Notes under the pieces: model-generated
Databases searched by the model: none
Seen by the model: the letters and a program-made list of their open reading frames with translations, nothing else
Told to the model about the DNA's origin: nothing
Assembly: GCA_013146195.2 (NCBI GenBank)
Contig: CM028383.1
Span: 12,341,311 to 12,405,310, forward strand
Length of the DNA: 64,000 nucleotides
Reading direction: 5' to 3'
Source: Codonopsis lanceolata
Taxonomy: Eukaryota; Streptophyta; Magnoliopsida; Asterales; Campanulaceae
Made by a program: the position numbers and the translations under genes
Shown: one piece after another, positions 54,751-64,000 of the stretch
How positions within the stretch are numbered: the first letter of the stretch is position 1
Layout of the letters: every line of letters starts with the position of its first letter

Positions 54751-56379
54751 TCCATCGAAAAGTTTTTTGCAAATTTCTTCTGGGGTAATGTTGAGGGCCG
54801 CTTCAAGTCTCATTGGGTTGCTTGGCATACTTGTTGTCTTCCTAAAAATTCTGGAGGTATCGGCATTCCATCCTTACTCTCTTTGGTCAAGGCCTTCTCC
54901 GTTAAATTGTGGTGGAGATTCAGAACAGTGGATAGTCTGTGGTCTTCTTTCCTCAAGGCTAAATACTGTAAATCTGCCCATGTGGTTATCTCCTCAAGTA
55001 ACGGCTCTCACATTTGGAAAAGGCTTCAAGAAATTAAATCCTTGGCCGAGCCGAATATAGGCTGGATTGTGGGTGCTGGGGATATTTCTATATGGTTTGA
55101 TCGGTGGATCCCAAACCAATGTATTATCAGGCCGCTGGATTGTGTGGCTGATAAAGTTCGCGATCTGTTTGATGGAAATGGCATTCTCCTCCCAGCGGCT
55201 TACTCCATTCTGCCTGCCAATGCCATTCGTGAAATTGCTGCCAACAGAATTTTTACCTCAAATCAACCTGACAAGCCTTTCTGGAAGGGTACGGCGTCAG
55301 GCAATTTTACTCTTACTTCTGCGAGAGAGTTGGTTGTTGCTGCTTCGTCTACTTCGTTGGCTGATAATTTTATCTGGCACAAGTTTCTTCCCAAGCGAAT
55401 TGGCATATTTATGTGGCGTTTATTAATGGGTCGGCTTCCTGTCGACGAAGGGCTGCTCAAAAAAGGTTTCAAACTGGCTTCAAAATGTGTTTGTTGCTCT
55501 ACTCATCAAATTGAATCCTTCCAGCATCTATTTATTCATAGCGAAGCAGCGGTTCAAACTTGGAAGGCGTTCATTCCTCATGGTATATCTCTTTCTGGGT
55601 CTTCCATTAAGCAGCGTTGCATGGCAAATTGGTGTATGGCCAAGTCGGTGACTCTCATCCTTTTACCTTCTATCATTTTATGGAATATATGGAAGTTTCG
55701 AAATGCAGTGATCTTCGATGGAAGCTGTAAATCTCCCTCCCAGATTAATTTTGCAATTGATTCGGACCTACATAGTATTTTAAGCGCCCGGAACTTCATT
55801 GGTTTTCGCCAATCTCACGGCTACATAGTCTCATATGCAATGCGAAAGAAGGTTCTTGTTCGGGCTGTTCATTGGTCTAAGCCTCCCCCGGGTTCTCTCA
55901 AGCTAAATTCTGATGGGGCGTGTCGTGGAAACCCAGGTAGTAGTGGTGGAGGTGGTGTTATTCGGGATTGCAAAGGAGATATGATCTACGCATATAGTTC
56001 TTTTTATGGGCAGTCCACCAACACTATTGCTGAAATGCGAGCTTTGTTTCAAGGCATTGAATGGATTCAAAGGCAAGGTATTCGTGACGTGGTAGTTGAT
56101 ATCGACTCTAAAGTCATTTGTGATATGCTTTCTAGTTCTCGCTCCCCTCCTTGGTCATTGGCTTACTTTGTTCGGGCTATTGGTATGATGCAGCAACACT
56201 TAAAATTCACTGTCAATCACTGTTTTCGCGAGGCAAATTTTGTTGCGGATGGTTTGGCTAATCTGGCTATTGATTCTGCATGTAACCTTACTTTTCATTC
56301 GGCCCAGGATTTGCCTAATTCTATTAGGTCTAATATTATCTTAGATGCTCAGAGCATGGCTAGGATTAGAGTCTCTTAG
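54751..56379 (+). pseudogene. LINE ORF2 C-terminal part: RT end, zf-RVT and RNase H
   Basis: The frame is open from the truncation point, reading FFWGNVEGRFKSHWVAW and CCLPKNSGGIGIPSLLSLVK, the end of the plant LINE RT domain. The first methionine (54883) is internal. Counting from it, zf-RVT spans about 130-225 (FWKGTASGNFTLTSA, KRIGIFMWRLLMGRLPV, CVCCSTHQ, HLFIH). RNase H spans about 338-465 with D344 (NSDGACRGNPG), E384 (AEMRAL), D408 (DIDSK) and D456 (VADGLA). It stops normally at 56379. There are no internal stops in 543 codons, so the insertion is recent. Endonuclease and RT catalytic domains are missing. Confidence 0.92.
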
Positions 56380-56546
56380 TGTTCTCTTTTCCGGTTGTAT
56401 TTCTTTTGAGGTAAGGCTCCTTTGTCCCCCCGTTCAAAGGGTAAGGCTGGTTGTCCCCCTTAAGTTTGTTTTTCCTATTCATTTCTAATAAAATCTCGCA
56501 GGTACCGCCCTGCTTCTATTAATAAAAAAAAATAAAAAAAAAAAAT
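54751..56546 (+). mobile_element. 5'-truncated plant L1-type LINE
   Basis: It starts abruptly inside ORF2 and ends in an A-rich tail (56521-56546) preceded by a 3' untranslated region with AATAAAATCTCGCAGG. It is inserted in the B3 leader on the plus strand, opposite to the host element. B2 shows the uninterrupted site (45095-45130). No clear target-site duplication: a few leader bases (TGAGC in B2) are missing at the site. Confidence 0.9.
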
Positions 56547-57074
56547 AGAAAATAAAACAGATATGGCATGTCTTGCTGTTATGTGTGGATTTTCTTGGCT
56601 TTTTTAATTTGAGCGCAAGCAAGCAAGCATACCACATTAAGAAATAGAAAGAAAAGTGGGGAAACTATCTATCCCTATTAATTACAAATTTGGTCATATG
56701 TCCCCGAAATAAAATGGCAGAATGAATGCAAATATGTACAAATGTATAGAATAAAAGGAAAAAAGAACAGAAAGAAATAATAATACAGAGACGGAAATAA
56801 AGCAGTAATAAAAATAAAGCCCCGGCCCTTTTATTGTGCTGCCCGGAATTTTATTGCAACATAAATAATATTTTTTTTTATTTTTTTTATTTTTCGAATT
56901 TTTTTTTGCTTTTCTTTTTTTTAAATATTTTTAAATACACCTGTAACAGTTATCGGAACGAAACTGCTGCAAGATGGAGGATCATATCCACAAATAAAAA
57001 CAAAAAAGTTTTATTTTATGAGTCTAGCCCTCCATTTTATTTAAAATTAAACAACTCCTCACCTGAGTCGCCAC
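56547..57074 (-). other. 5' leader of B3, second part, with damaged primer site
   Basis: It continues the leader (GGCATGTCTTGCTGTTATG, GTCTAGCCCTCCATTTT). The primer site is altered (CTCCTCACCTGAGTCGCC on the plus strand against CTCCCCAGCAGAGTCGCC in B2). Confidence 0.75.
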
Positions 57075-58512
57075 TGTGGGTTCCCGGGTCGGTGCGCCCG
57101 CGCCCCGGGCGCCCTTGAATAGGGGTGCGCGTACGTGCGGATGCGGTGACATCACTGCTTTCGTTCCACCCTCCCTTGTTTACAGGAAGACGAAATCAAA
57201 AGTGCGAGATGAGTGCTGTCTATGATAGCGCGTAGGAATGCGCCTCGATTGCCTTTAGTGGATTATTGATCCAATATGGGAACTTGTGGTTTCCCGTATC
57301 AAGTTATCCCTTTTTTAGGGGATACCAGGATATGAGAATGCATTACCCTTTCATTCTCATTTTCCTTTTTTTAGGGGAAAACGGAAAAGTGCAAAAAAGG
57401 ATATTGCGACGCCCCCACTATGAATTTTATTAAATATAGCCTTATGGCCCGTTTCGGATCAATATGGGAGCTTTGGGCTTCCCGCATCAAGTTATCCCTT
57501 GTTTAGGGGATACCAGGATATGAGAATAACTCACCCTTCCATTCCCATTCTCCATTTTTAGGGGAAAACGAAAAAGTGCAAAGAAGGAGTGTTGCGAGGC
57601 CTCACTGGATCCAAAAAGTTTTAGAGTCGTCATCTTTATTTTAAGGCAAAAATAAAGTAAAACCAGGAAAAAAAGTACCAGAGTTAGAAAACGAGTTCGG
57701 ATGCTAAGTTACGAGTTGGGAAGGTGCTAGGCACCCAACTCGCCCTTTCGGTCTCAAAATAGTTTTTGGCTAAAGTATGCTTATTGTTATATTTATTTAG
57801 CAAATAAATAAAGCATTAAAAGACAGGAAAATAAAACAAATACATCCGTGGCTACATTATTTACGGACTTGCAGCCATTTCCTTACAATAATTACAAATG
57901 TATTTAAAAATATTTAGCCATTATAACGACTCTTTTAAATAATATTTCCTATTCTAATCCGGGCAGCACAACAGCTTATATTAACTAAATTGAGGCGGAT
58001 TTAAATAACAACTTTATAAATAATAAATAAACAAATGAATAAATAAATAAATAAGAACGCCCTTAAAGGCTATTACCTTTTAGAGCGGGGTGTATTCTTT
58101 CGCTACTGTCCTTCTCGGGAGAGGAGACTTTTATTCTTTGTTCTTGATGTGATTTATTTGGGCAGAGTGACGGCTTATATATGATAGTTTTGGCTTACTC
58201 ACTCGGGCAGCATGACGGCTTAATTTTGGTGGTTTTGGCATTTTTGGTTGGGCGAAATAACGACTTATTTCAGGTGTTTCAGCCTATTTACTCGAGCATA
58301 GTAACGTCTTACTTTATGGTTTTTGGTCCGGGGAAACAAGGTGGATACCTAACTAAAGGGCTAGGTATCACTTTAATCGGTTGGATTTGTGTTTGGGGGA
58401 GGTTTGGCAGGGTTTTGTGGCTTTGGGAGAGGGGGATCGGATGTTGCGTAAAATTTACGCAGTGTAACTCTGGGCAAGCGGCCTTCAGTGAAATTCTTCT
58501 TCGAAATGGGGA
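57075..58512 (-). repeat. 5' LTR of B3, truncated by LTR D
   Basis: It starts TGTGGGTTCCCGGGTC and includes two GGGGATACC hairpin modules and the GGGCAGAGT repeats. It is cut at 58512, before the TATA and U3 palindromes, where LTR D begins. A frame at 58181-58636 crosses this junction and is not a gene. Confidence 0.8.
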
Positions 58513-61500
58513 TGTCACGACCCGACCCGGACTCCAATGCAGAATCCCAAGGTCGTGCCGTCGAGACGAGATAAAAGACGGACAAGCACCCGCTAAGAGT
58601 AGTGGTGCGAGTCCAGAGTTGACCAACAAACTCTAAACAAGAATGTAAAGCCATAACGGCAAAACCGAATAACCAAAAACTAAAATATGCGGAAGCAAAT
58701 CATAAGTGGGACCAAAGCCTATAATTATAAACTAGGAATACAAAGTGAGAGGCGACTATCTCTCGACAAATCTACAACTCGCGTGGCCTTAACATTGCGC
58801 CGCATACAACAAACTCATCGGCAACCTAAGGCCGGCGAAGCAACAAGAATACCAACCTGATAAACAACAACTCAACGGCTATAACATGCCGGAGGAATAA
58901 ATCAACTAAACCCAACTCTCACGACTAACGTCGTCGGAGATGACAATACCAACAATACTAGAACGAGTGAGCTGAAGCATGCTCGGAATAATAAAAGGGA
59001 ACAACTCATCAGAGATACAACAGCTCGACCAAACAAGTCGGCTACCAAAATAATACGATAACAAAGTACTAACATAATCTACCCAAGTAAAGTCTACATA
59101 ACTTTACATTAGGTGTCTCACTGATACATAACAACAATAATAATAATAAATCCAAGCTTAAAGCCGGAAGACCACCTTCTAGGAATCACTATCAGAAAGC
59201 GCCCAGCGTACTAGCGGGATCCTTTGCAAAAACTAAGGAAAACAAACACCGAAATGAGTCATAATGACCCGGTAAGTTACTAAATGCAAATGTATGGCAT
59301 AGCATGGCGTGGCATGGCATAATGCACAAGCATATATAAAATCATGATATCTTAATAGCATACCAATAATAAACTTGTATTAAGTCATCATGTAACATAA
59401 ACTTCATAAACCACATATACGTTTTCTTTCATATAAGTGCTTATACATAAGCACGTAAAACCAAGATGCGGGCCTAGCCCTTCAATATTCAAATCACGGG
59501 TCCAACCCTCAAATGATCATAGTCTGGGATTCAATCCTCGAATGATCACAACTCATCAGTTTTCTTAATGAGCACTTCGTTACATTCATCCAACCATGGG
59601 ATGAGAAATGGGAGCTCAATATCAGGCTAGGGAGCGCTAATACTGAGACCACATCCACTATCGGCCAAATAGTGAGGAGAAAGGGTACCAATGCGGCGAT
59701 TCATAGCGAATGTTTCCAAAGGCCATGAATCGTCCCATTGCCGGAACAAAAAAAAAAGCGACCAAGGCATGGTGGACTCAAATCAAGATGCACAAGTAGT
59801 TATTTACTTGCATAAACCAATAAGGACCAAGTCCATCATAAAAGAATTTATCAATTCAAGTAGGTCATAATGCTCTACAAACCCAATATTCAATGCACAT
59901 AATTGTACACACTTAACATGTTCAACTAACTTGTAAGTTTAGTTCAAAAACCACATATTGAGGTATTCACAATCCTCAAGTCATCGCCAATTCAAGAATA
60001 GCTTATAGCTCGATAAATCAACGTGAGGCCTACTATAGCCCTCTACTCAAGATTAAATCAAAGACTATAACTTAGTCTAAGAACAACCACAAACAAAGCT
60101 TAGCATTTGGTTTCACTCAAAAGCACAGGACCCAACCATAGTCCAGTTGTCATAATTAATCGACTTCTCAAACCAATCTCGAGGGTACCAACTAACTTTC
60201 GTAGTCAAACCAGGAAGTGCTATCATGTGCACACAACCAAATTCTAAGAGGGTACTCATTCAAATAATCATTCCTTAAGGGCATACAAGATCATAGGTTG
60301 GTCTCTAATGCTCAGGTGCTCTAACGAGCAGCTCTAAATAAATCCCCAATAAGCTTCTATATCATGGGTGTCCCGAATGGTACACAATTTGATGTATTCG
60401 GGTACTCACAATCAAGACCAACCAAGCTTAGAACATCTTAGGATTTCGGCGTAAGGCTCACTAACAACTTATTGAACCTAAAATGACTCCATTGAGTCTA
60501 AATATCACATTTATAAAATACACATTTATAAATCCCAAAACTAATGTACACATCATTCACGTTCATAATAATTCTCCCAAAATAATCCGGGCTTGTTTCC
60601 CAAGCCTCAAATCAAGAACTCAACATAATCATAATCAATCAAAACCCAAACGTTAAGTAGGACTTCAACTTGAGAGTTCATTAACACTTTATTGAACTTA
60701 TTTAACGCTTCAGTTGAGTCTAAATTCTAAGTTTCATTTCTTACATTTCATCAATCTCAACAATGATACTCACTTCAATTTATAACAATTTCCAAATAAT
60801 TCGGGCTTGTCTCTCAAGCCTAAAAATCACAATAATCCCCAACCGCATTTCAAATCACATTTTTCATAATAAGCATACAAATAAAAATGTAAACATGATT
60901 TCTAGCATGCTCACAACCCTAGAATCACAAGATGAAGGATAAACATATACATCGACAATCATAGAAGTCATCTACAAATACTCCTAACAAGTTCATACTT
61001 CAAAATCCCCAAAATTGGGCAAACATAGCACTCTTGTTCATTGCCCACAAAATAGCATATAGATTGTTTTCCTTGGGCCAATGAACCAAAATCAAAAGGA
61101 AGTAACTTACCTAGCTTGAGTGAAAACTCAAGAGAACACAAATCAATCGGTGAAGTTGTTCTACTCGTCGAGCTTCAAGATTAAAGTTTGAAGGCAATCG
61201 GTTGGTCGGATAGATCTTGGATCGAAGGAAAAGCTTGAATCTCCAAGCCTCCTCCTCTCTCTCTCTAATACGTATTGTGGAAGAAGAAATGAAATGGTTT
61301 CGACAAATAACAAAGTGGGTTGTGGGTATTTATACCCCCAAATTAAGGAGGGCACATTAGACATTTCCTTGCACAATTAGCAGGGATTAGGGGTAATCAA
61401 ACACTAATCTAACCTTAATCAACTTCCAACTAATGTTAGGACATGTTTAGGGTTAAGTATGAGAGGTTAGGAAGGGTTTAGGGGGGTTTAATGAGGGTAG

Positions 61501-62335
61501 AATAGGTATAATCGTCCAAACACAAAACAAGGCAAAATCCGTAACGGCATCACGAGGTTGAGCGGGCGCCTCAACTCCTCTCCATCTGCCGCTGGAGGCT
61601 ACGCCCGACTTGAATGCTCTCGATTGCTGGCGGGCGCCTCGCGAGTGCAGGCGGGCGCTCGGCTCTGAACCTCCAGCTTGGTCTAAACTTGATCTAAATG
61701 GTCCCAAACTTAGGGCAGCCATTCTAGGTCTAACCCTACACAAAACAAGTCTAAAACACACCGAACAACTCGAAAACAACTCGGGCGAAAGCAGGAAGGG
61801 GTCAACAACGTCTGGCAACGACGAATGAACTTCATGATCGCCACGAGCACGAAAGGGAGACTTTAAGACAAGTCTAAGGGCTAAAGAAGAAGCTTAAATA
61901 CTTCTAGGAAGTTGAATAACAACTAGGGAAATAAGAATCCCAAAGGAGAGAGCGATTGCGACTCGATTCCCAAACTACGCGATAGAGGAGACGCTACTCT
62001 CTTCCAATTCATCGATAGACTTGGGGAACACCTCCGACTTGAAGTCTAATGCATCTAAACATGTTAATAAACCATCTAAAAAGGTCTAGGACCCAAGCAG
62101 GAGTCACAGACACAAAGCGAAATAAACCCTCAATCGCGTCGCATTAGACTATCGTCGAGTCACGACTTGTGACTTTAGCAAGTCAACAACTATATGAGTC
62201 TCTTAATAATGTTTTGGTCTTAATGTGGTCTCTCAACATATCTAGACCCTCTCGCAAACCAAACATACCGTCGATGAGGAAGAAGTGCAAGTATAGCCGC
62301 CAAATCGAGAGATAACGAAAGAGGCGGGCGTCACA
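58513..62335. repeat. LTR D (C-like, about 3.8 kb, solo or incomplete)
   Basis: It starts TGTCACGACCCGACCC, like TGTGGCGACCCGGCCC of LTR C, and shares with C the mid-LTR GC cassettes (61556-61662: GCGGGCGCCTC, GGCGGGCGC), the run GTCTAAAACACACCGAACAA, and a TATA-like GGTATAAATACCC (sense, near 61326-61334). The last bases before the gap, GGCGTCACA, may be its CACA end. No internal coding DNA is seen on either side, so it could be a solo LTR or one whose interior is in the gap. By analogy with C its sense strand is minus. Confidence 0.7.
61556..61662. repeat. GC-rich palindromic cassettes of LTR D
   Basis: GAGCGGGCGCCTCAAC, then GCGGGCGCCTCGCGAG and AGGCGGGCGCTCGG. They lie about 225 bases upstream, on the minus strand, of the TATA-like box. 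Confidence 0.7.
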
Positions 62336-62435
62336 NNNNNNNNNNNNNNNNNNNNNNNNNNNNNNNNNNNNNNNNNNNNNNNNNNNNNNNNNNNNNNNNN
62401 NNNNNNNNNNNNNNNNNNNNNNNNNNNNNNNNNNN
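62336..62435. other. Assembly gap (100 N)
   Basis: Nominal-length gap. It separates LTR D from LINE and CACTA sequence. Confidence 0.99.
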
Positions 62436-62436
62436 T

Positions 62437-62693
62437 TATTGATAACCAATTTGATCGTGTCTTTTATTTCGATGATCTTCTTCTGTTAGAATCAAAGGTC
62501 TCCTTTTTTCGACAAATCGAAACTCCTTATGTTAGAATTTCTTAATTTTCTTTTTTGCGATGTATCTTTGCTTTTTCGAGGTCGGGCTCCTCCGTCCTCC
62601 CGATAAGGGCAAGGCTGGTTGTCCCCTCAAGTTTTATGTTTTTTTTCTAATCAATAAAATCTAGCAGGGTGCCGCCCCTGTTTCTTAAAAAAA
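62437..62693 (+). mobile_element. 3' end of a second LINE of the same family
   Basis: GGTCGGGCTCCTCCGTCC, GGGCAAGGCTGGTTGTCCCC, AATAAAATCTAGCAGGG, TGCCGCCCCTGTTTCTTAAA and a short A tail match the 3' untranslated region of the LINE at 56390-56530. Only the untranslated end is visible; the rest is lost in the gap or by 5' truncation. The first ~130 bases are assigned by position only. Confidence 0.75.
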
Positions 62694-62911
62694 ATCTTCT
62701 AGAATGAAGCTAACATGTATGGGGTCAAACAGGCCAAATGGATTTTAAGAATATGGAATTAACTCTTTCCGAGAAGCACTCAAGATTCTCTACGAGGTTT
62801 TTCATTTTCGGATAATAATCGGTATTATCTTTTGACATTCTTTTGTGTTAGGTGGGGGTTCAAAATTGGAACAAAATGCTATTTAATTTTTTTTTTTGAA
62901 AAATATATTTT

Positions 62912-63417
62912 ACAACGTTTTTTAAACGTTGTAATAGACTTTGCAACGTTTTTAAATTGTAATATACTTTTGCAACGTTTTTTAAAAAATGTTGTAAAAG
63001 TCTATTACAACGTTTTTAAACATTGTAAAAAGTCTGTTACAACGTTTTTTTAAACGTTGTTAAAAGTCTTTTACAACATTTTTTAAACGTTGTTAAAACC
63101 CTTTTACAACGTTTTTTAAACGTTGTTAACAGGCTTTTACAACGTTTTTTAAATGTTGTTAAAAATATTTTACAACGTTTTTAAACGTTGTTAAATGTGT
63201 TTACAACGTTTTTAAACGTTGTTAAAAGTCTTTACAACGCTTGTTAAATCTTGTAAAAGTCTATTACAACGTTTAAAAAACGTTTTAAAGACTTTAACAA
63301 CGTTAAAAACGTTGTAAAAAGGGGGCCTATTACAACGTTGCCTAACACAACGCTTTTACAAAACGCTGCTCTATAACAACGCTTAAAAACGTTGTTAAAG
63401 GCCTTTTTGTTGTAGTG
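62912..63417 (-). mobile_element. One end of a CACTA (En/Spm) DNA transposon
   Basis: Read on the minus strand the terminus at 63417 is CACTACAACAAAAAGGCC, a typical CACTA terminal inverted repeat. Inward lie about 14 subterminal units built of ACAACGTTTTTTAAACGTTG, each a near-palindrome of about 20 bases with ~35-base spacing. The three bases outside the tip are TAG, a possible 3-base target duplication. I find no matching CACTA start on the plus strand to the left, so the other end is deleted or out of the window, and no transposase is seen. A short frame at 62832-63053 is repeat-derived. Confidence 0.8.
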
Positions 63418-64000
63418 TAGGGACAATCGAGACTAACATGCATTACCGGTTCGAAAGTGTGCTTGAGATATATTAGTGAGAAAAATCAAGGGATCTAACT
63501 TATCATGCAATTGACCTAAGTTATAATTCAACGCAACAATCATGTTCGGACGACTATTCATCATATTCTTGTGCATTGCTATAAACTTTATAAAACTATT
63601 TTAATCAATCCATAATTATGATGGTGTAGGTGTCTGAGATTTGGAGAAAATTAAGAATTTTTGCGAATCAAGTAAATTTGAAGGATCTATGGAAAAGTTA
63701 TGTGGTTCATTGCATTAACTCCTCATCAATTAGTACTACCACACAAAAGACTCGAGGAAGAAAGTTTTGAATTAAAATATTTATTTAATTTTTTATTTTG
63801 ATTTTGAATTTTTTGAATTTTTTTTATTTTTAAGAAAATTGGATATGATGATGACACAATTCATGATGGGTCCCCATAATGGGAACCCACGAGAACAATA
63901 TTATAGTATTCTGGCAAGATCTCCGAAAATAAGAAAAATTAAAAAGCAAGAAAGACGGGTGAGGAGAAGACACTAGAGGGAAATTTTTTCCCATCCTAAA
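63418..64000. other. AT-rich DNA without recognised features
   Basis: 583 bases. No open frame of note, no repeat shared with the rest of the window, no RNA gene recognised. Confidence 0.6.

Noticed and set aside
58181..58636. 151-residue plus-strand frame
   Set aside because: It crosses the B LTR / LTR D junction and has no homologue in other copies.

Overview
This window is almost entirely transposable-element DNA from a flowering plant, probably a eudicot. The evidence is several plant lineages of Ty3/gypsy LTR retrotransposon, a plant L1-type LINE, one end of a CACTA DNA transposon, long poly-T and AT microsatellites, and no recognisable host gene, tRNA, rRNA or CRISPR array. The exact taxon cannot be read from the sequence. 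Two runs of 100 N (10678-10777 and 62336-62435) are assembly gaps of nominal length. I name the families here: A (Athila-like), B (Tat/Ogre-like), C (Del/Tekay-like chromovirus) and D (a C-like LTR). All LTR elements whose direction can be read point to the minus strand.

Layout. 1-9815 is Athila-like copy A1; its outer LTR end lies left of the window and its gag is deleted. It sits in the 5' leader of a B element (9816-10295), followed by the start of that element's LTR (10296-10677) and a gap. 10778-18911 is element C, with LTRs of up to about 3.75 kb, an initiator-Met primer site and a wrecked interior that still ends in an integrase chromodomain. 18912-21557 and 32849-35654 are the two halves of copy B1, split by the nearly complete Athila-like element A2 (21558-32848). 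35655-47465 is B2, a gag-only element with both LTRs, primer site and polypurine tract. 47466-48040 is a B leader fragment. 48041-58512 is B3 (LTR, interior, truncated second LTR), and a 5'-truncated LINE (54751-56546) sits in its leader. 58513-62335 is LTR D. After the second gap come the 3' end of a second LINE of the same family (about 62437-62693) and one end of a CACTA transposon (about 62912-63417). I see nothing recognisable in 63418-64000.

How the pieces work. A2 carries gag, protease, reverse transcriptase, RNase H and integrase, plus an extra gene between integrase and the 3' LTR, as in Athila elements. B copies are internally deleted: reverse transcriptase is joined directly to the integrase C-terminus (B1, B3) or pol is absent (B2). 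They would have depended on enzymes from elsewhere.

Most unusual signals: (1) about 42 short hairpins in B2 (38417-39702) with a nearly constant ATCC loop and stems that change on both arms together; (2) a CCTAGG...CCTAG stem-loop, present three times in both A and B elements, downstream of or overlapping the end of their coding regions; (3) GC-rich palindromic cassettes upstream of TATA-like boxes in LTRs C, D and B and, surprisingly, inside Athila just upstream of its third gene; (4) frame-breaking differences between sister copies that cluster at CAG/CTG trinucleotides. The last looks more like consensus error at methylated CHG sites than true decay, so 'pseudogene' calls here are provisional.
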